Shown: positions 25,802-33,817 of the stretch, one piece after another | Layout: each line of letters starts with the position of its first letter | Numbering within the stretch: the first letter of the stretch is position 1 | DNA from: CAYWTS01 sp964461265 | Lineage (GTDB): Bacteria > Bacteroidota > Ignavibacteria > Tepidaquicellales > OLB5 | Length of the DNA: 35,175 bases | NCBI GenBank assembly: GCA_964461265.1 | Contig: CAYWTS010000022.1 | Location: forward strand, 1 to 35,175 | Direction of reading: 5' to 3' | Program-made: the position numbers and the translations under genes | The notes under the pieces: model-generated | What the model saw: the letters and a program-made list of their open reading frames with translations, nothing else | Told to the model about the DNA's origin: nothing | Database searches by the model: none

Positions 25802-26523
25802 TGCTATCTTTATTACTCGTCATAATATTCAGTTACATTATCGGTTCATTCCCGACTGCACTGCTTATTGGCAAACATTTCAAAAAGCTTGATGTCCGTC
25901 AGTTCGGCAGCCGTAACATAGGCAGCACGAATGCGTTCCGTATCCTTGGCTGGAAATACGGCATGCTTGTCCAGGCTATCGATATAGGTAAAGGATTAAT
26001 AGCAACACTTTTCATAGCAAAGGTGTTTTATGGAAAGCTGCCATTCGAAAATGTTACGCCTTTCGAGGATATCACTGTTGTTCAAATAATTGCAGGTCTA
26101 TCTGCGATTCTCGGGCATGTATTTACAATTTTTGCTAAATTCCGCGGCGGTAAAGGAATTAATACTGCAGCAGGAATGCTTGTAAGCCTTGCACCAATTG
26201 ATGCAACAATAAGTATCGGTGTGTTTATCCTTATTCTTCTGTCTTCAGGTTACGTTTCGCTTGGTTCAATTACTGCCGCATTTACCTTTCCCGTTGTGAT
26301 GTTTATACGGGAGAATTGTTTTAATGTCGATATTAGCGGATATCATACTCTAATTTATTTCAGCATCATCGTATGTATATTTTTCATTTATACTCACAGG
26401 GGTAATATCAAAAGGCTGTTACGCGGCGAGGAAAACAGGTTCGAGAAGTGGTGGAAAATCAGGCTAATAAAAATTAAAGCCCCATTCCAGAGAATGAAAA
26501 ACTCAATAAAAAAAGCAGAATAA
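25801..26523 (+). CDS. plsY: Glycerol-3-phosphate acyltransferase PlsY
   Basis: Integral membrane enzyme, 240 residues, that moves the acyl group of acyl-phosphate to glycerol-3-phosphate, the first step of phospholipid synthesis. Motifs in order: SYIIGSFPTALLIGK, FGSRNIGSTNAFR, KFRGGKGINTAAG and the C-terminal THRGNIKRL. There are about five to six membrane helices. The C-terminal 25 residues are an unusually long basic cytoplasmic tail. The last gene of the mrp-nifU-plsY operon; convergent with the T9SS gene that follows. Confidence 0.93.
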   Translation: MLSLLLVIIFSYIIGSFPTALLIGKHFKKLDVRQFGSRNIGSTNAFRILGWKYGMLVQAIDIGKGLIATLFIAKVFYGKLPFENVTPFEDITVVQIIAGLSAILGHVFTIFAKFRGGKGINTAAGMLVSLAPIDATISIGVFILILLSSGYVSLGSITAAFTFPVVMFIRENCFNVDISGYHTLIYFSIIVCIFFIYTHRGNIKRLLRGEENRFEKWWKIRLIKIKAPFQRMKNSIKKAE

Positions 26524-26585
26524 CTCTGTCTTTACTGAATGTTTTTTTCCTATTCCGTTTTATCTGCAAATCCACTTACTGTTTA

Positions 26586-28172
26586 TCACTTAATAAGTAC
26601 TAATTTTTTAGTCTCTGTAAAGTTTTCAGTCTTTAATTTATAACAATATACCCCCGCAGGGTAGTTTGAACAATTCCAAACAACCTCATAGCTTCCTGGT
26701 TTCAACTGTTCATTAATAAGCGTAGCAATTTCCTGACCGAGGATGTCGTAAATAATAAGATTTGTAAACACACCCCGTCCGTCCCTGGTACTCGGGACGC
26801 CCGCCTCTATCGATAGGGGACTTATATCGAATTTTATTTTTGTAACCGGATTGAAAGGATTCGGGTAATTCTGATATAACTTAAATTCTGTAATAAATGA
26901 TGAATTTGATTTTACCGATATAGGAGGGAAACTGCGGAAATTACAAACGTAAGTATCACAGCTTGTGTCCGACTGCATATTTTGTTCCCAGTTGCTGCCC
27001 CATAAAATTCGTTTACCTTCACGACTTACGGTTGCGTGAGGTTCAGCCCAGTAAACACTTTGATCCGGGTCAGGCGTAACAGGTGAAAAGCGCCGGCTAT
27101 GATGGTGTGCTATCCGCGCCACCTGACGGCTTCCGTCAAGTTTCAAAGCAAACACTTCATTTTCAAATGCAAGCCAGTTTATGCTGTCGGCTGTTAAGCG
27201 TCCCACATAATCGAATGTGCTTACAAAACAATGGCTGTGCTGCTGGTCGCTTCTGCACGAAATATGTAAATCGAACCAAACCGATAATGAAAGCAAAGTT
27301 GTTTCCTGTCCGTTGGATAAATTATATTTTCTGATGAAATTTTTATTTGAATCCGAATCATAAACGTTTATTACGAGTATTTCGTTACCGTTTGCATCAA
27401 TTCCGAGATCGCTGTGTCCTGCTCCAAGTCCTTTCTGCCAGATGAAATTAAAATTCCGGTTATATACTTCAACACCGTGATACCTGCCCTGAACTTCATC
27501 TGCATAATCAACCACAACATAATTGCCAAGCGGAGAAATTGATACCCAATCCAAATCAGCAAGATTAGCCGGAAGCTGCATTGAGCTGATAATACTGTTG
27601 GAAGTAAAATCAAAAACATTAAGAGTATTATAAGTGGAATCGGTATATCTGCCGCAAAATGCATAATACCTGCCGTCATTCGATAAATTACCTTCACCGC
27701 GTGTATTAGCAAAAAGATAATTGCTGAATGAATATATAACAGTGCTTTGGTTTGTAGTAATATTATAAGAATGAAGTGTATTGGCATCATTGTAAATTAT
27801 TCTGTTCGGGTCGGTTGGATGCCAGAAAACGTCTTCACCTTCAACTCCCTGTAATACTCTTATAAACTGATAAGGTGTTTCACCGTTATACAACCTGAAT
27901 ATTCCGCTTCCGGTTTGGAGCATCAGATGTGTTTCTCCAACGTTCCATGCTTGTCGTTTTGAGTACTGTGGAATAATACCGGGCAAATGTGAAGCTCTGG
28001 CATCGGTAATTCTTGTTATCTGTGTACCGAAATGAGGGTCGGTATATGATACACCGGCAGACGGCTTCGGCATATTCCCCTGGAACACGGGATTGTGATG
28101 TATTACCCATTGGGATTTAACAATTAGTAATGAACAATGAGTAATCAGTAATATAAATATTAGTTTTTTCAT
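26586..28172 (-). CDS. Secreted beta-propeller-like protein with T9SS domain
   Basis: 528 residues. Signal peptide 1-20 (ends VKSQ). Residues about 25-425 show repeated propeller-type strands (for example DVFWHPTDPNRIIYND, LSNDGRYYAFCG and VSISPLGNYVVVDY, of the TolB/WD40 kind). The first part recalls oligogalacturonide-lyase-like propellers, but I see no firm catalytic match. The T9SS domain begins at YQNYPNPFNP and ends TKKLVLIK. Its loop at residues 451-471 is about 14 residues longer than in neighbouring domains and is encoded by a palindromic repeat. The gene overlaps the upstream one by four bases (ATGA), so the two are translationally coupled. Confidence 0.85.
   Translation of the reverse strand: MKKLIFILLITHCSLLIVKSQWVIHHNPVFQGNMPKPSAGVSYTDPHFGTQITRITDARASHLPGIIPQYSKRQAWNVGETHLMLQTGSGIFRLYNGETPYQFIRVLQGVEGEDVFWHPTDPNRIIYNDANTLHSYNITTNQSTVIYSFSNYLFANTRGEGNLSNDGRYYAFCGRYTDSTYNTLNVFDFTSNSIISSMQLPANLADLDWVSISPLGNYVVVDYADEVQGRYHGVEVYNRNFNFIWQKGLGAGHSDLGIDANGNEILVINVYDSDSNKNFIRKYNLSNGQETTLLSLSVWFDLHISCRSDQQHSHCFVSTFDYVGRLTADSINWLAFENEVFALKLDGSRQVARIAHHHSRRFSPVTPDPDQSVYWAEPHATVSREGKRILWGSNWEQNMQSDTSCDTYVCNFRSFPPISVKSNSSFITEFKLYQNYPNPFNPVTKIKFDISPLSIEAGVPSTRDGRGVFTNLIIYDILGQEIATLINEQLKPGSYEVVWNCSNYPAGVYCYKLKTENFTETKKLVLIK
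26760..26822. repeat. Palindromic dispersed repeat inside a T9SS domain
   Basis: Plus-strand bases CACACCCCGTCCGTCC up to CTATCGATAGGGGACTT correspond in layout to the intergenic repeat at 18991-19044. It inserts about 14-16 codons in frame, between the first and second strands of the sorting domain. Confidence 0.6.
28120..28155. repeat. Simple repeat encoding part of a signal peptide
   Basis: Degenerate units of the AATGAGTAATC kind (CAATTAGTAATGAACAATGA then GTAATCAGTAAT). Read on the minus strand they encode the hydrophobic core THCSLLIVKS of the signal peptide. Confidence 0.6.
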
Positions 28173-29464
28173 TTTATAAGAATCATAGTTTTTGTTTTAA
28201 TAAATCTGACCGAAGCCGAAGGGTCAGTAATTTTTAATTGATAATAATAAACCCCGTTCGATAAGTATGTGCCATCAAATTCAACTTTATAAGTTCCCGG
28301 TTTTAATTGCTCATTCACCAGCGTTGCAATTTCCTGGCCAAGTGTGTTGTAAACCTTCAATTGTACTTCTTGTAGAGAAAAAGCTTGCCTTTTCTCTGCC
28401 GCAGGTATATCAAACTTTATTTTTGTTACCGGATTAAACGGGTTTGGATAGTTTTGGTAAAGCTTAAATCCAAAAGGAACATTAGAACTAACTTGCTTAA
28501 TCCCGACAATTCCGCCATTGGTTGTTTTAAGAATTATTCCTCCGCTGCCCGCTGCATAACCGTACAGCGAATCCAGAAAATCAACACACATTAACGCTGC
28601 TGAAGTGTTGCTTGTCTGCGTAAACCAGTTATATCCGCTATCGGTTGTCTTAAGTATCGAACCCATATTACCAACGGTATATCCTGTCTGGCTTCCGGTA
28701 AAATCCAAACCAAACAATCCATAAGTGAGTATCTGGTGACCTGCCCAGTTTGCACCTCCATTCGATGTGCGCGAAATACCTCCCTGCCCGTTCCATAGGT
28801 TTGAAACAGCTATCCCGTTTTGCACATCAAAAAAATGGACATCTCTTAACGTAGCTTCGTTGTTATTAACCATAAATGCATAATAACTCCAATTAGCACC
28901 GCCGTTTGTAGTTTTTGCAACCAATGGTGAAAATATTGTGTTTACACCAACGCAGTAACCGTTAGAAGCATCTGCCATAAAAGCCGAATAAAACGTAACC
29001 AGATAGCCGGTTGGATAACCAATAGCCCAATTGCTGCCTCCGTTTGTTGTATATAAATGTATTCCCGAGTTACCGCAGCAAATACCGGATAAATCATTGA
29101 TAAAAGAAATTCCCAGCAAGTGATTTGTTGTTCCGCTGTTTACAATGTTCCAATTATCACCGCCGTTAGAAGTTTTAAGAATTGTTCCGCTGAAACCGCA
29201 TGCAAGAATGGTTGTTGTGTTTAAAACAAATACAGATCTTAACTCAACCGAGGTTCCTGTGTTCAGCACAGACCAGTTCAATCCGCCGTTTATAGTTTTG
29301 ATAATTGTTCCGCTGTTTCCGGCAGCGTAGCCAGTAAGCTGATTTAAAAAATGAATTGAATTAAGGTTTTGTCCGGTGCCCGAATTGAGCACTACCCACT
29401 GGGAGTGGCAAACGGATGAAAGCAGCAATAACTTAATACTGAGCAATACAATAATATTCCTCAT
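28169..29464 (-). CDS. Secreted Ycf48-like repeat protein with T9SS domain
   Basis: 431 residues. Signal peptide 1-21 (ends CHSQ). Residues about 25-330 contain seven repeats of the Ycf48/BNR type, each with a GYAAGNSGTIIKTINGGLNW pattern, forming a seven-bladed propeller. Members are common surface proteins of Bacteroidota; a binding or structural role is likely, and the plant photosystem II link of the name does not apply. The T9SS domain has YPNPFNP and ends TKTMILIK. A perfect 8-bp inverted repeat lies in its variable loop. It is upstream of, and coupled by ATGA overlap to, the propeller-like gene. Confidence 0.87.
   Translation of the reverse strand: MRNIIVLLSIKLLLLSSVCHSQWVVLNSGTGQNLNSIHFLNQLTGYAAGNSGTIIKTINGGLNWSVLNTGTSVELRSVFVLNTTTILACGFSGTILKTSNGGDNWNIVNSGTTNHLLGISFINDLSGICCGNSGIHLYTTNGGSNWAIGYPTGYLVTFYSAFMADASNGYCVGVNTIFSPLVAKTTNGGANWSYYAFMVNNNEATLRDVHFFDVQNGIAVSNLWNGQGGISRTSNGGANWAGHQILTYGLFGLDFTGSQTGYTVGNMGSILKTTDSGYNWFTQTSNTSAALMCVDFLDSLYGYAAGSGGIILKTTNGGIVGIKQVSSNVPFGFKLYQNYPNPFNPVTKIKFDIPAAEKRQAFSLQEVQLKVYNTLGQEIATLVNEQLKPGTYKVEFDGTYLSNGVYYYQLKITDPSASVRFIKTKTMILIK
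28374..28397. repeat. AGAGAAAA...TTTTCTCT hairpin in a T9SS-domain loop
   Basis: Perfect 8-bp arms around an 8-base loop within codons 354-368 of the Ycf48-like gene, at the same loop of the fold as the insert at 26760-26822. Confidence 0.6.
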
Positions 29465-29577
29465 TTTGTTTTGCTTTAGTTAGGACAATTTAATTTTTTA
29501 AAAGCTGTACTTCAATAGTAATTATTTATCCAGAAACTTTACCGCGGGGAGAGTTGCTTTTGCTAGTTAGCAGATTT

Positions 29578-29967
29578 TCAAATTAAACCTGCCGTTAGTA
29601 ATTTTAATTGAAGTGGTAAATTCAAAATACGTTCTACATCATAATTACCTTTTAAAGCATATATGTTGAAATTATCGGAAGTTGATGCTATAAAATTGAT
29701 AGTATCAGGTAGGAACTACTCCTTACCGTCAATTTCACAATAAAATCCGCATGAGGCTGTCTTAAAAGACAATTTTCTTGCAAAAAAACTGCAACCGCAA
29801 CTTTCATAGTTGCGATAATACAAGAAAATTGCAACGCAGCCATTAAGGTTGCGGATACAAAAACATTTTTGAGTCAGTCCCTTTTTTTACTTCGCCAGTT
29901 TCGGTTTTTTATCTTCCTTTGTACAGGACGCCAAAAATATTTGAGAGATAATTATAATTCTCAGCAA
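29578..29967 (-). pseudogene. Possible lipoprotein gene remnant split by element copy B
   Basis: On the minus strand, 29967-29887 reads LLRIIIISQIFLASCTKEDK and a few more residues, then TAA. It has a hydrophobic signal with the lipobox LASC. After the element, 29747-29578 reads GFYCEIDGKE, a TAG stop at 29718-29716, then FLPDTINFIASTSDNFNIY and about 25 residues to a TGA. The two parts together would be a lipoprotein of about 85 residues. There is no good ATG, and the family is not known to me. It could also be two chance frames in AT-rich DNA. Confidence 0.35.
29753..29881 (+). mobile_element. MITE-like structured element, copy B
   Basis: Begins GAGGCTGTCTTAAAAG and ends TTTTTGAGTCAGTCCC. 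An outer stem pairs AATTTTCTTG with CAAGAAAATT perfectly, and a hairpin GCAACT-TTCAT-AGTTGC sits between them. It is clearly homologous to copy C over the full length. Confidence 0.8.
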
Positions 29968-30065
29968 ATATTCAAACTTCTTCGTTTTATATATAAATAC
30001 TTATTTATAAGTGAAGTTAAATCATGGTTATGAATAAATTTGGTCTGTAGAATCGTTCCACGTTT

Positions 30066-31883
30066 CTATTTAATCAGCACCATCCGTTTTGATATGGTAA
30101 ATGTCCCGGCAACAAGTTTATAAAAATACACACCGCTTGATAAATTATCGGCTGTAAATCCTGTAATGTAAGAATCGGGTAGCAATTTCTCATCAATTAT
30201 AACACTTACTTCTCTTCCCAGAATATCATAGACCGTAAGCTTGACATCAATAGCAGAATTATCGGAATTAACATTAGGAATAGCGAACTTAATAATAGTT
30301 GAAGAATTAAAGGGATTAGGATAATTTTGTCCTAATTCCAGCTTAATGGGTGTAAGCTGACCATCAGGTTCGTGCATTTTCCAGTTGAATTTGAATGCCC
30401 GGTAAGAAACCATTCCCGTCGGTAGATCAATCTCAATCGCCTTTGAACCATCGTATTTAACTTCTGTAATGGTCGGATTTGCGGAACCCCAGCCTATCAC
30501 TGTATTTCCGTTATCAAGCCTTTGTACAGAACCCATTGCAAAGGCGTAAATATCAGGTGTATTCCTGTACTGCCAGACTAATTCTGCAATTTTATTGGTT
30601 TCATCAAGACGATACTCCACAGCTCTTGAAAACGGCGGGTTATGAAAGTTACCGTTATCAAATAAAATAATATTTCCGTTGCTGATTCTCCTTATACAAT
30701 GCTGGTGTGAGAATTGTATAGGGTCATTTATAAAATTAAACTGATTATTTTTTCCGCTGAGTCTCCATATTATATCGCCGGTAGTCCTGTTAATTTTGGT
30801 AATTTCATCCATATTCCTCGATGAAATCATAAGATTCCCGTCATTATCCAGCTCAATTGCATTACCATGAACGTAATCTATAACTGAATCTGTCAAATTT
30901 TCGTGCGTTGCATCGGTAATCTGGAAATGATCCCAGCTTCTCCACCTGAAAACCACATCCCTGTTTTCATTTACCTCCTGAACAATTAAGCCAATTACTT
31001 TAGCTTTGGGGTGTCCGCCCTGCACTATCTGACTCATATCTATTGTCTGAGCATTATAACTCATAAGCAGAGCATGCCTGTTCGTAAGCAGTCTTAATTC
31101 ATGTACATCGGTCGTATCACCAAGCCCGCAGTAAATACTATCTATTAAATTGTAGTTCGTATCAAGTTCATAAAATTTACCTTCATACAGACCATGCCAA
31201 TAAGTTAGATGTCCGTTAGGCTGCAGTTTAAAATCAAAACCAGCAGCAGGCGGTTTTATGCTGTGAAATACCTGTCCGTTATTATTAAGTATTATCAGGT
31301 ATGAAGTTGAAAACGGAGGGAAAAAGCTAATATTAGTGAAGAAAAATCGTCCTCTGGCGGGACCATTGTAATAATTAACTTTTATTTCGGGAAGGGTGTT
31401 ATCGGTATATTTAATACCTTTTCCATCAGGCAGCTTGTATCTATCATTTACATTAAATTCTTTTTCATAAATAAACTTTGGAAGAATATATGTCTTTGCT
31501 GTTTGAACCAGAAAACTATAAGAAAAAGGTTTTATGGCGGCACCGTTTTTTTTTCTGATTGATGAATTTAACGTAATATTAACGGATTCACCTAATTCAA
31601 ACGGTTTATACGGCTGAAGCATTATGGTTCGTGTATCTTCATCATATTTAATGCTGTAACCGTGTACACCCGATGCTGAACCTGTGATTGTTACCGAACC
31701 GCTGATGAGCAGACTTTTAATATCCATATAACTTTGCGGTGTGAGTATAATATTTGTTCCGCTGTTTACATACTTTGCACCAGGAATCGGGTCAACATAA
31801 TAAAAATATTCACTGTATATTTTTGCAGAAGCCGAATATGATATTGCAAAGATTAAGATAAAAGAGAGTAATATTTTTTTCAT
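30066..31883 (-). CDS. Secreted arylsulfotransferase-like protein with T9SS domain
   Basis: 605 residues. Signal peptide 1-20 (ends SASA). Residues about 25-130 are an Ig-like domain of the SbsA/Big_5 type. Residues about 175-500 are a propeller of the arylsulfotransferase (ASST-like) family: DTTDVHELRLLTNRHALLMS, DYVHGNAIELDNDGNLMISSRN, TGDIIWRLSG and QFSHQHCIRR, with several conserved His. Classical ASST moves sulfate between phenols through a His intermediate. Family members outside enterobacteria are mostly uncharacterised, so activity is a family-based guess. The T9SS domain (YPNPFNS variant) ends SKRMVLIK, placing it at the cell surface. Confidence 0.85.
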   Translation of the reverse strand: MKKILLSFILIFAISYSASAKIYSEYFYYVDPIPGAKYVNSGTNIILTPQSYMDIKSLLISGSVTITGSASGVHGYSIKYDEDTRTIMLQPYKPFELGESVNITLNSSIRKKNGAAIKPFSYSFLVQTAKTYILPKFIYEKEFNVNDRYKLPDGKGIKYTDNTLPEIKVNYYNGPARGRFFFTNISFFPPFSTSYLIILNNNGQVFHSIKPPAAGFDFKLQPNGHLTYWHGLYEGKFYELDTNYNLIDSIYCGLGDTTDVHELRLLTNRHALLMSYNAQTIDMSQIVQGGHPKAKVIGLIVQEVNENRDVVFRWRSWDHFQITDATHENLTDSVIDYVHGNAIELDNDGNLMISSRNMDEITKINRTTGDIIWRLSGKNNQFNFINDPIQFSHQHCIRRISNGNIILFDNGNFHNPPFSRAVEYRLDETNKIAELVWQYRNTPDIYAFAMGSVQRLDNGNTVIGWGSANPTITEVKYDGSKAIEIDLPTGMVSYRAFKFNWKMHEPDGQLTPIKLELGQNYPNPFNSSTIIKFAIPNVNSDNSAIDVKLTVYDILGREVSVIIDEKLLPDSYITGFTADNLSSGVYFYKLVAGTFTISKRMVLIK

Positions 31884-32027
31884 AATGAATTAAGTTTGTT
31901 GATATTAATTCTTATAAAAATAATATCCAAAATGTGCAGAATTAAGTAGAAAAATATTATATAGTTAACTAAATATGTTAGTGGGTTTTGTTAGATATTA
32001 TATAAAGATAAAGCTTACCTTAATATT

Positions 32028-32189
32028 ATGCAAAAAGAACCCGGCTTAAACTATCTGCTCAAAGCCATTTTTTTTATCACAAGGTTTTTTCAGATGGTAA
32101 ATAATAGCAATAAATTTTGTTCCGTCAGTAAGTCTGCCTGCTGCAAAGAAGAGATTTCATCGGCATATATCTCGGGACTTTCCAAATAA
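32028..32189 (+). CDS. Possible small protein, 53 residues
   Basis: ATG to TAA, plus strand. It starts MQKEPGLNYLLKAIFFITRF, then MVNNSNKFCSVSKSACCKEE, and ends GLSK. It has an amphipathic to hydrophobic helix in the first half and three cysteines in the second, including a Cys-Cys pair. No clear ribosome site and no family known to me. It may be a real small gene or the start of a broken one. Confidence 0.3.
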   Translation: MQKEPGLNYLLKAIFFITRFFQMVNNSNKFCSVSKSACCKEEISSAYISGLSK

Positions 32190-32218
32190 GTCTTTTAGAA
32201 AATTTGTTATTTAGTATC

Positions 32219-32232
32219 AGGACATTTGTCCT
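32219..32232. promoter_or_regulatory. 14-bp palindrome, possible operator
   Basis: AGGACATTTGTCCT, a perfect dyad of AGGACA and TGTCCT, set in AT-rich DNA 30 bases after the small frame. Could bind a dimeric regulator; no target gene is obvious. Confidence 0.3.
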
Positions 32233-32273
32233 AAAAAAGTTGGTTAGATTTGTAAGAATCTAATTAGTTGAGT

Positions 32274-32401
32274 GAGGCTGTCTCAAAAGGCAATATCCTT
32301 GCAAAAAACTGTAATCGCAACTTTCATAGTTGCGATAATACAAGAATATTGCAATGCCGCCATTAAGGTTGCGGATACAAAAACACTTTTGAGTCAGCCC
32401 C
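32274..32401 (+). mobile_element. MITE-like structured element, copy C
   Basis: Begins GAGGCTGTCTCAAAAG and ends CTTTTGAGTCAGCCCC. Same inner hairpin as copy B. In the outer stem one T-A pair is changed to A-T on both sides relative to copy B. It abuts the end of the decayed T9SS gene. Confidence 0.8.
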
Positions 32402-33273
32402 TATTTAATTAATACCATTTTCGGGTTTTCGATAAAATCACCTGCCTTTAAACATAATAATAAACACCTGATGGATAATTCGTCCCGTTAAACATAACTT
32501 CATAAGTGCCGGTTTTAATTGTTCATTAACAAGTGTAGCAATTTCCTGACCGAGTACATCATACACGGTTAGTTTAACATTATTGAACATTGAACATTGA
32601 AAATTTATAATTGTTTTTGGATTAAAAGGGTTTGGATAGTTTTGGTAAAGTTTAAATTCTGTTGGAATTTCCGATGAAATCTAGTTTATACCCGTCGGCA
32701 TATTTGTATCACCATATACAACACCGTTTATAGCAGCCCCAACCATCTCGTAAATCCAATAACCATAAGGCTGGTAGAAATAATCTATAATATAAGTTAA
32801 TCCAAAATCCCTTGTATATCTTTTTCCAATAGCTGTGTGATAACCGCCCATATAAAAATATTTTGATTTCTTATACAGTCCAAATATACTTACGTTATTT
32901 GTATCAGACAAAAACATGAAGTAACAGGAATTATTGAGTGGTCCGAGATTACGGACAGAAAGACTGTCAACTATATTCTCATTGATAAAAAGCGTGCACA
33001 CACCCGGTATATATTTCATTAAAGAACCGGATACAGAATCTACCCTGTACCAGCGCGAACCTATATAGGGATAGTTATCTATATAATAATACCAATGTGA
33101 ATTAAAAAACTTACTTGTGTTATAGTACTTCTTTGATATGTTACAGGATAACCTGATTTAGTGAAAACATATACATTCCCGACTGACATTGGAAAATATT
33201 TCTGCGATGTTGTGTCTAAAGGATAGCTGAGATTTGTGGCAATCAGCAAGAGAGAAATTATTACGGATTTCAT
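32401..33273 (-). pseudogene. Decayed gene for a T9SS-secreted protein
   Basis: From ATG 33273, preceded by AAGGAGG, it reads a signal peptide (MKSVIISLLLIATNLSYP) and SQKYFPMSVGNVYVFTKSG. A frameshift falls at the A6 run 33104-33109; in the other frame it continues FFNSHWYYYIDNYPYIG to MPTGIN. An in-frame TAG is at 32681-32683. Beyond it, in the same frame, comes a T9SS domain (EFKLYQNYPNPFNPKT...VYDVLGQEIATL), then a frameshift near 32508-32512 (one C missing relative to sister genes) and another near 32447-32462. The final frame ends PKMVLIK TAG. Four lesions speak for decay; draft assembly errors could explain some. The original product was about 285 residues and its function is unknown. 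Confidence 0.75.
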
Positions 33274-33401
33274 TTCGGCCTCCTTGAATTGTAAAACAGA
33301 ATGTAATATCACTTTTCCCGAATTAATACATAAAAATACATACCTTTACATTTTTTTATTTTTTTTAAGTTTTTTAAAGGATAAGGGCATTACTTTTATT
33401 A

Positions 33402-33430
33402 TTGACTTGAGGAAAATGCTTTGTTATATT
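33402..33430 (+). promoter_or_regulatory. Sigma70-like promoter of groESL
   Basis: TTGACT, a 17-base spacer, then TATATT. The -10 box overlaps the first two bases of the CIRCE operator. Confidence 0.75.
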
Positions 33431-33455
33431 AGCACTCCATTTCGGTGAGTGCTAA
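33429..33455 (+). promoter_or_regulatory. CIRCE operator (HrcA binding site)
   Basis: TTAGCACTC-N9-GAGTGCTAA, a perfect match to the CIRCE consensus. HrcA bound here blocks groESL transcription until heat or other folding stress titrates GroEL. hrcA itself is not in the window. Confidence 0.97.
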
Positions 33456-33502
33456 TTTTTAATTCTAAAAAATCATTAATTTATAACAAGGAGGCTTATA
33501 TT

Positions 33503-33790
33503 ATGAACTTAAAACCACTTGGTGACAGGGTAATAGTTAAACCCAAAGAAGCTGAAGAAGTCACAAAGGGCGGTATCATCCTTCCTGATACTGCAAAAGA
33601 AAAACCGCAGGAAGGCGAAGTTGTTGCTGCAGGTCCGGGCAGGGTAACCGATGACGGCAAAAAAATTGCCATGGAACTTAAGGTAGGAGATAAAATACTT
33701 TATGGCAAGTACAGCGGCACTGAAATCAAAATTGATGATGTTGAATATTTAATTATGCGTGAATCGGATGTTTACGCTGTTATTCAATAA
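33503..33790 (+). CDS. groES: Co-chaperonin GroES
   Basis: 95 residues, the full usual length. It forms the heptameric lid of the GroEL folding chamber. Motifs: LKPLGDRVIVKP at the start, the mobile loop EEVTKGGIILPDTAKEKPQ, and GDKILYGKYSGTEIKIDDVEYLIMRESDVYAVI at the end (broken here only by normal substitutions). Start chosen at 33503 because AAGGAGG at 33488-33494 sits just before it; an in-frame upstream start at 33449 would begin inside the CIRCE operator and add 18 non-family residues. First gene of groES-groEL. Confidence 0.97.
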   Translation: MNLKPLGDRVIVKPKEAEEVTKGGIILPDTAKEKPQEGEVVAAGPGRVTDDGKKIAMELKVGDKILYGKYSGTEIKIDDVEYLIMRESDVYAVIQ

Positions 33791-33817
33791 GTTTAAATTT
33801 AAAAGGAGTAAATACAC

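Larger units (their letters stand above)
29465..30065. other. Intergenic region with a MITE-like copy and gene remnants
   Basis: 601 bases between two T9SS genes on the minus strand. No intact gene. It contains element copy B and, around it, what seem to be the two ends of a decayed lipoprotein gene (next entries). Confidence 0.6.
31884..32273. other. Intergenic region upstream of the arylsulfotransferase-like gene
   Basis: AT-rich. It contains the possible 53-codon frame and the 14-bp palindrome listed next, and presumably the promoter of the minus-strand gene. Nothing else is evident. Confidence 0.4.

Noticed and set aside
33449..33502. Longer N-terminus for GroES
   Set aside because: It begins within the CIRCE operator, lacks a ribosome site and adds residues not found in GroES; AAGGAGG points to 33503.
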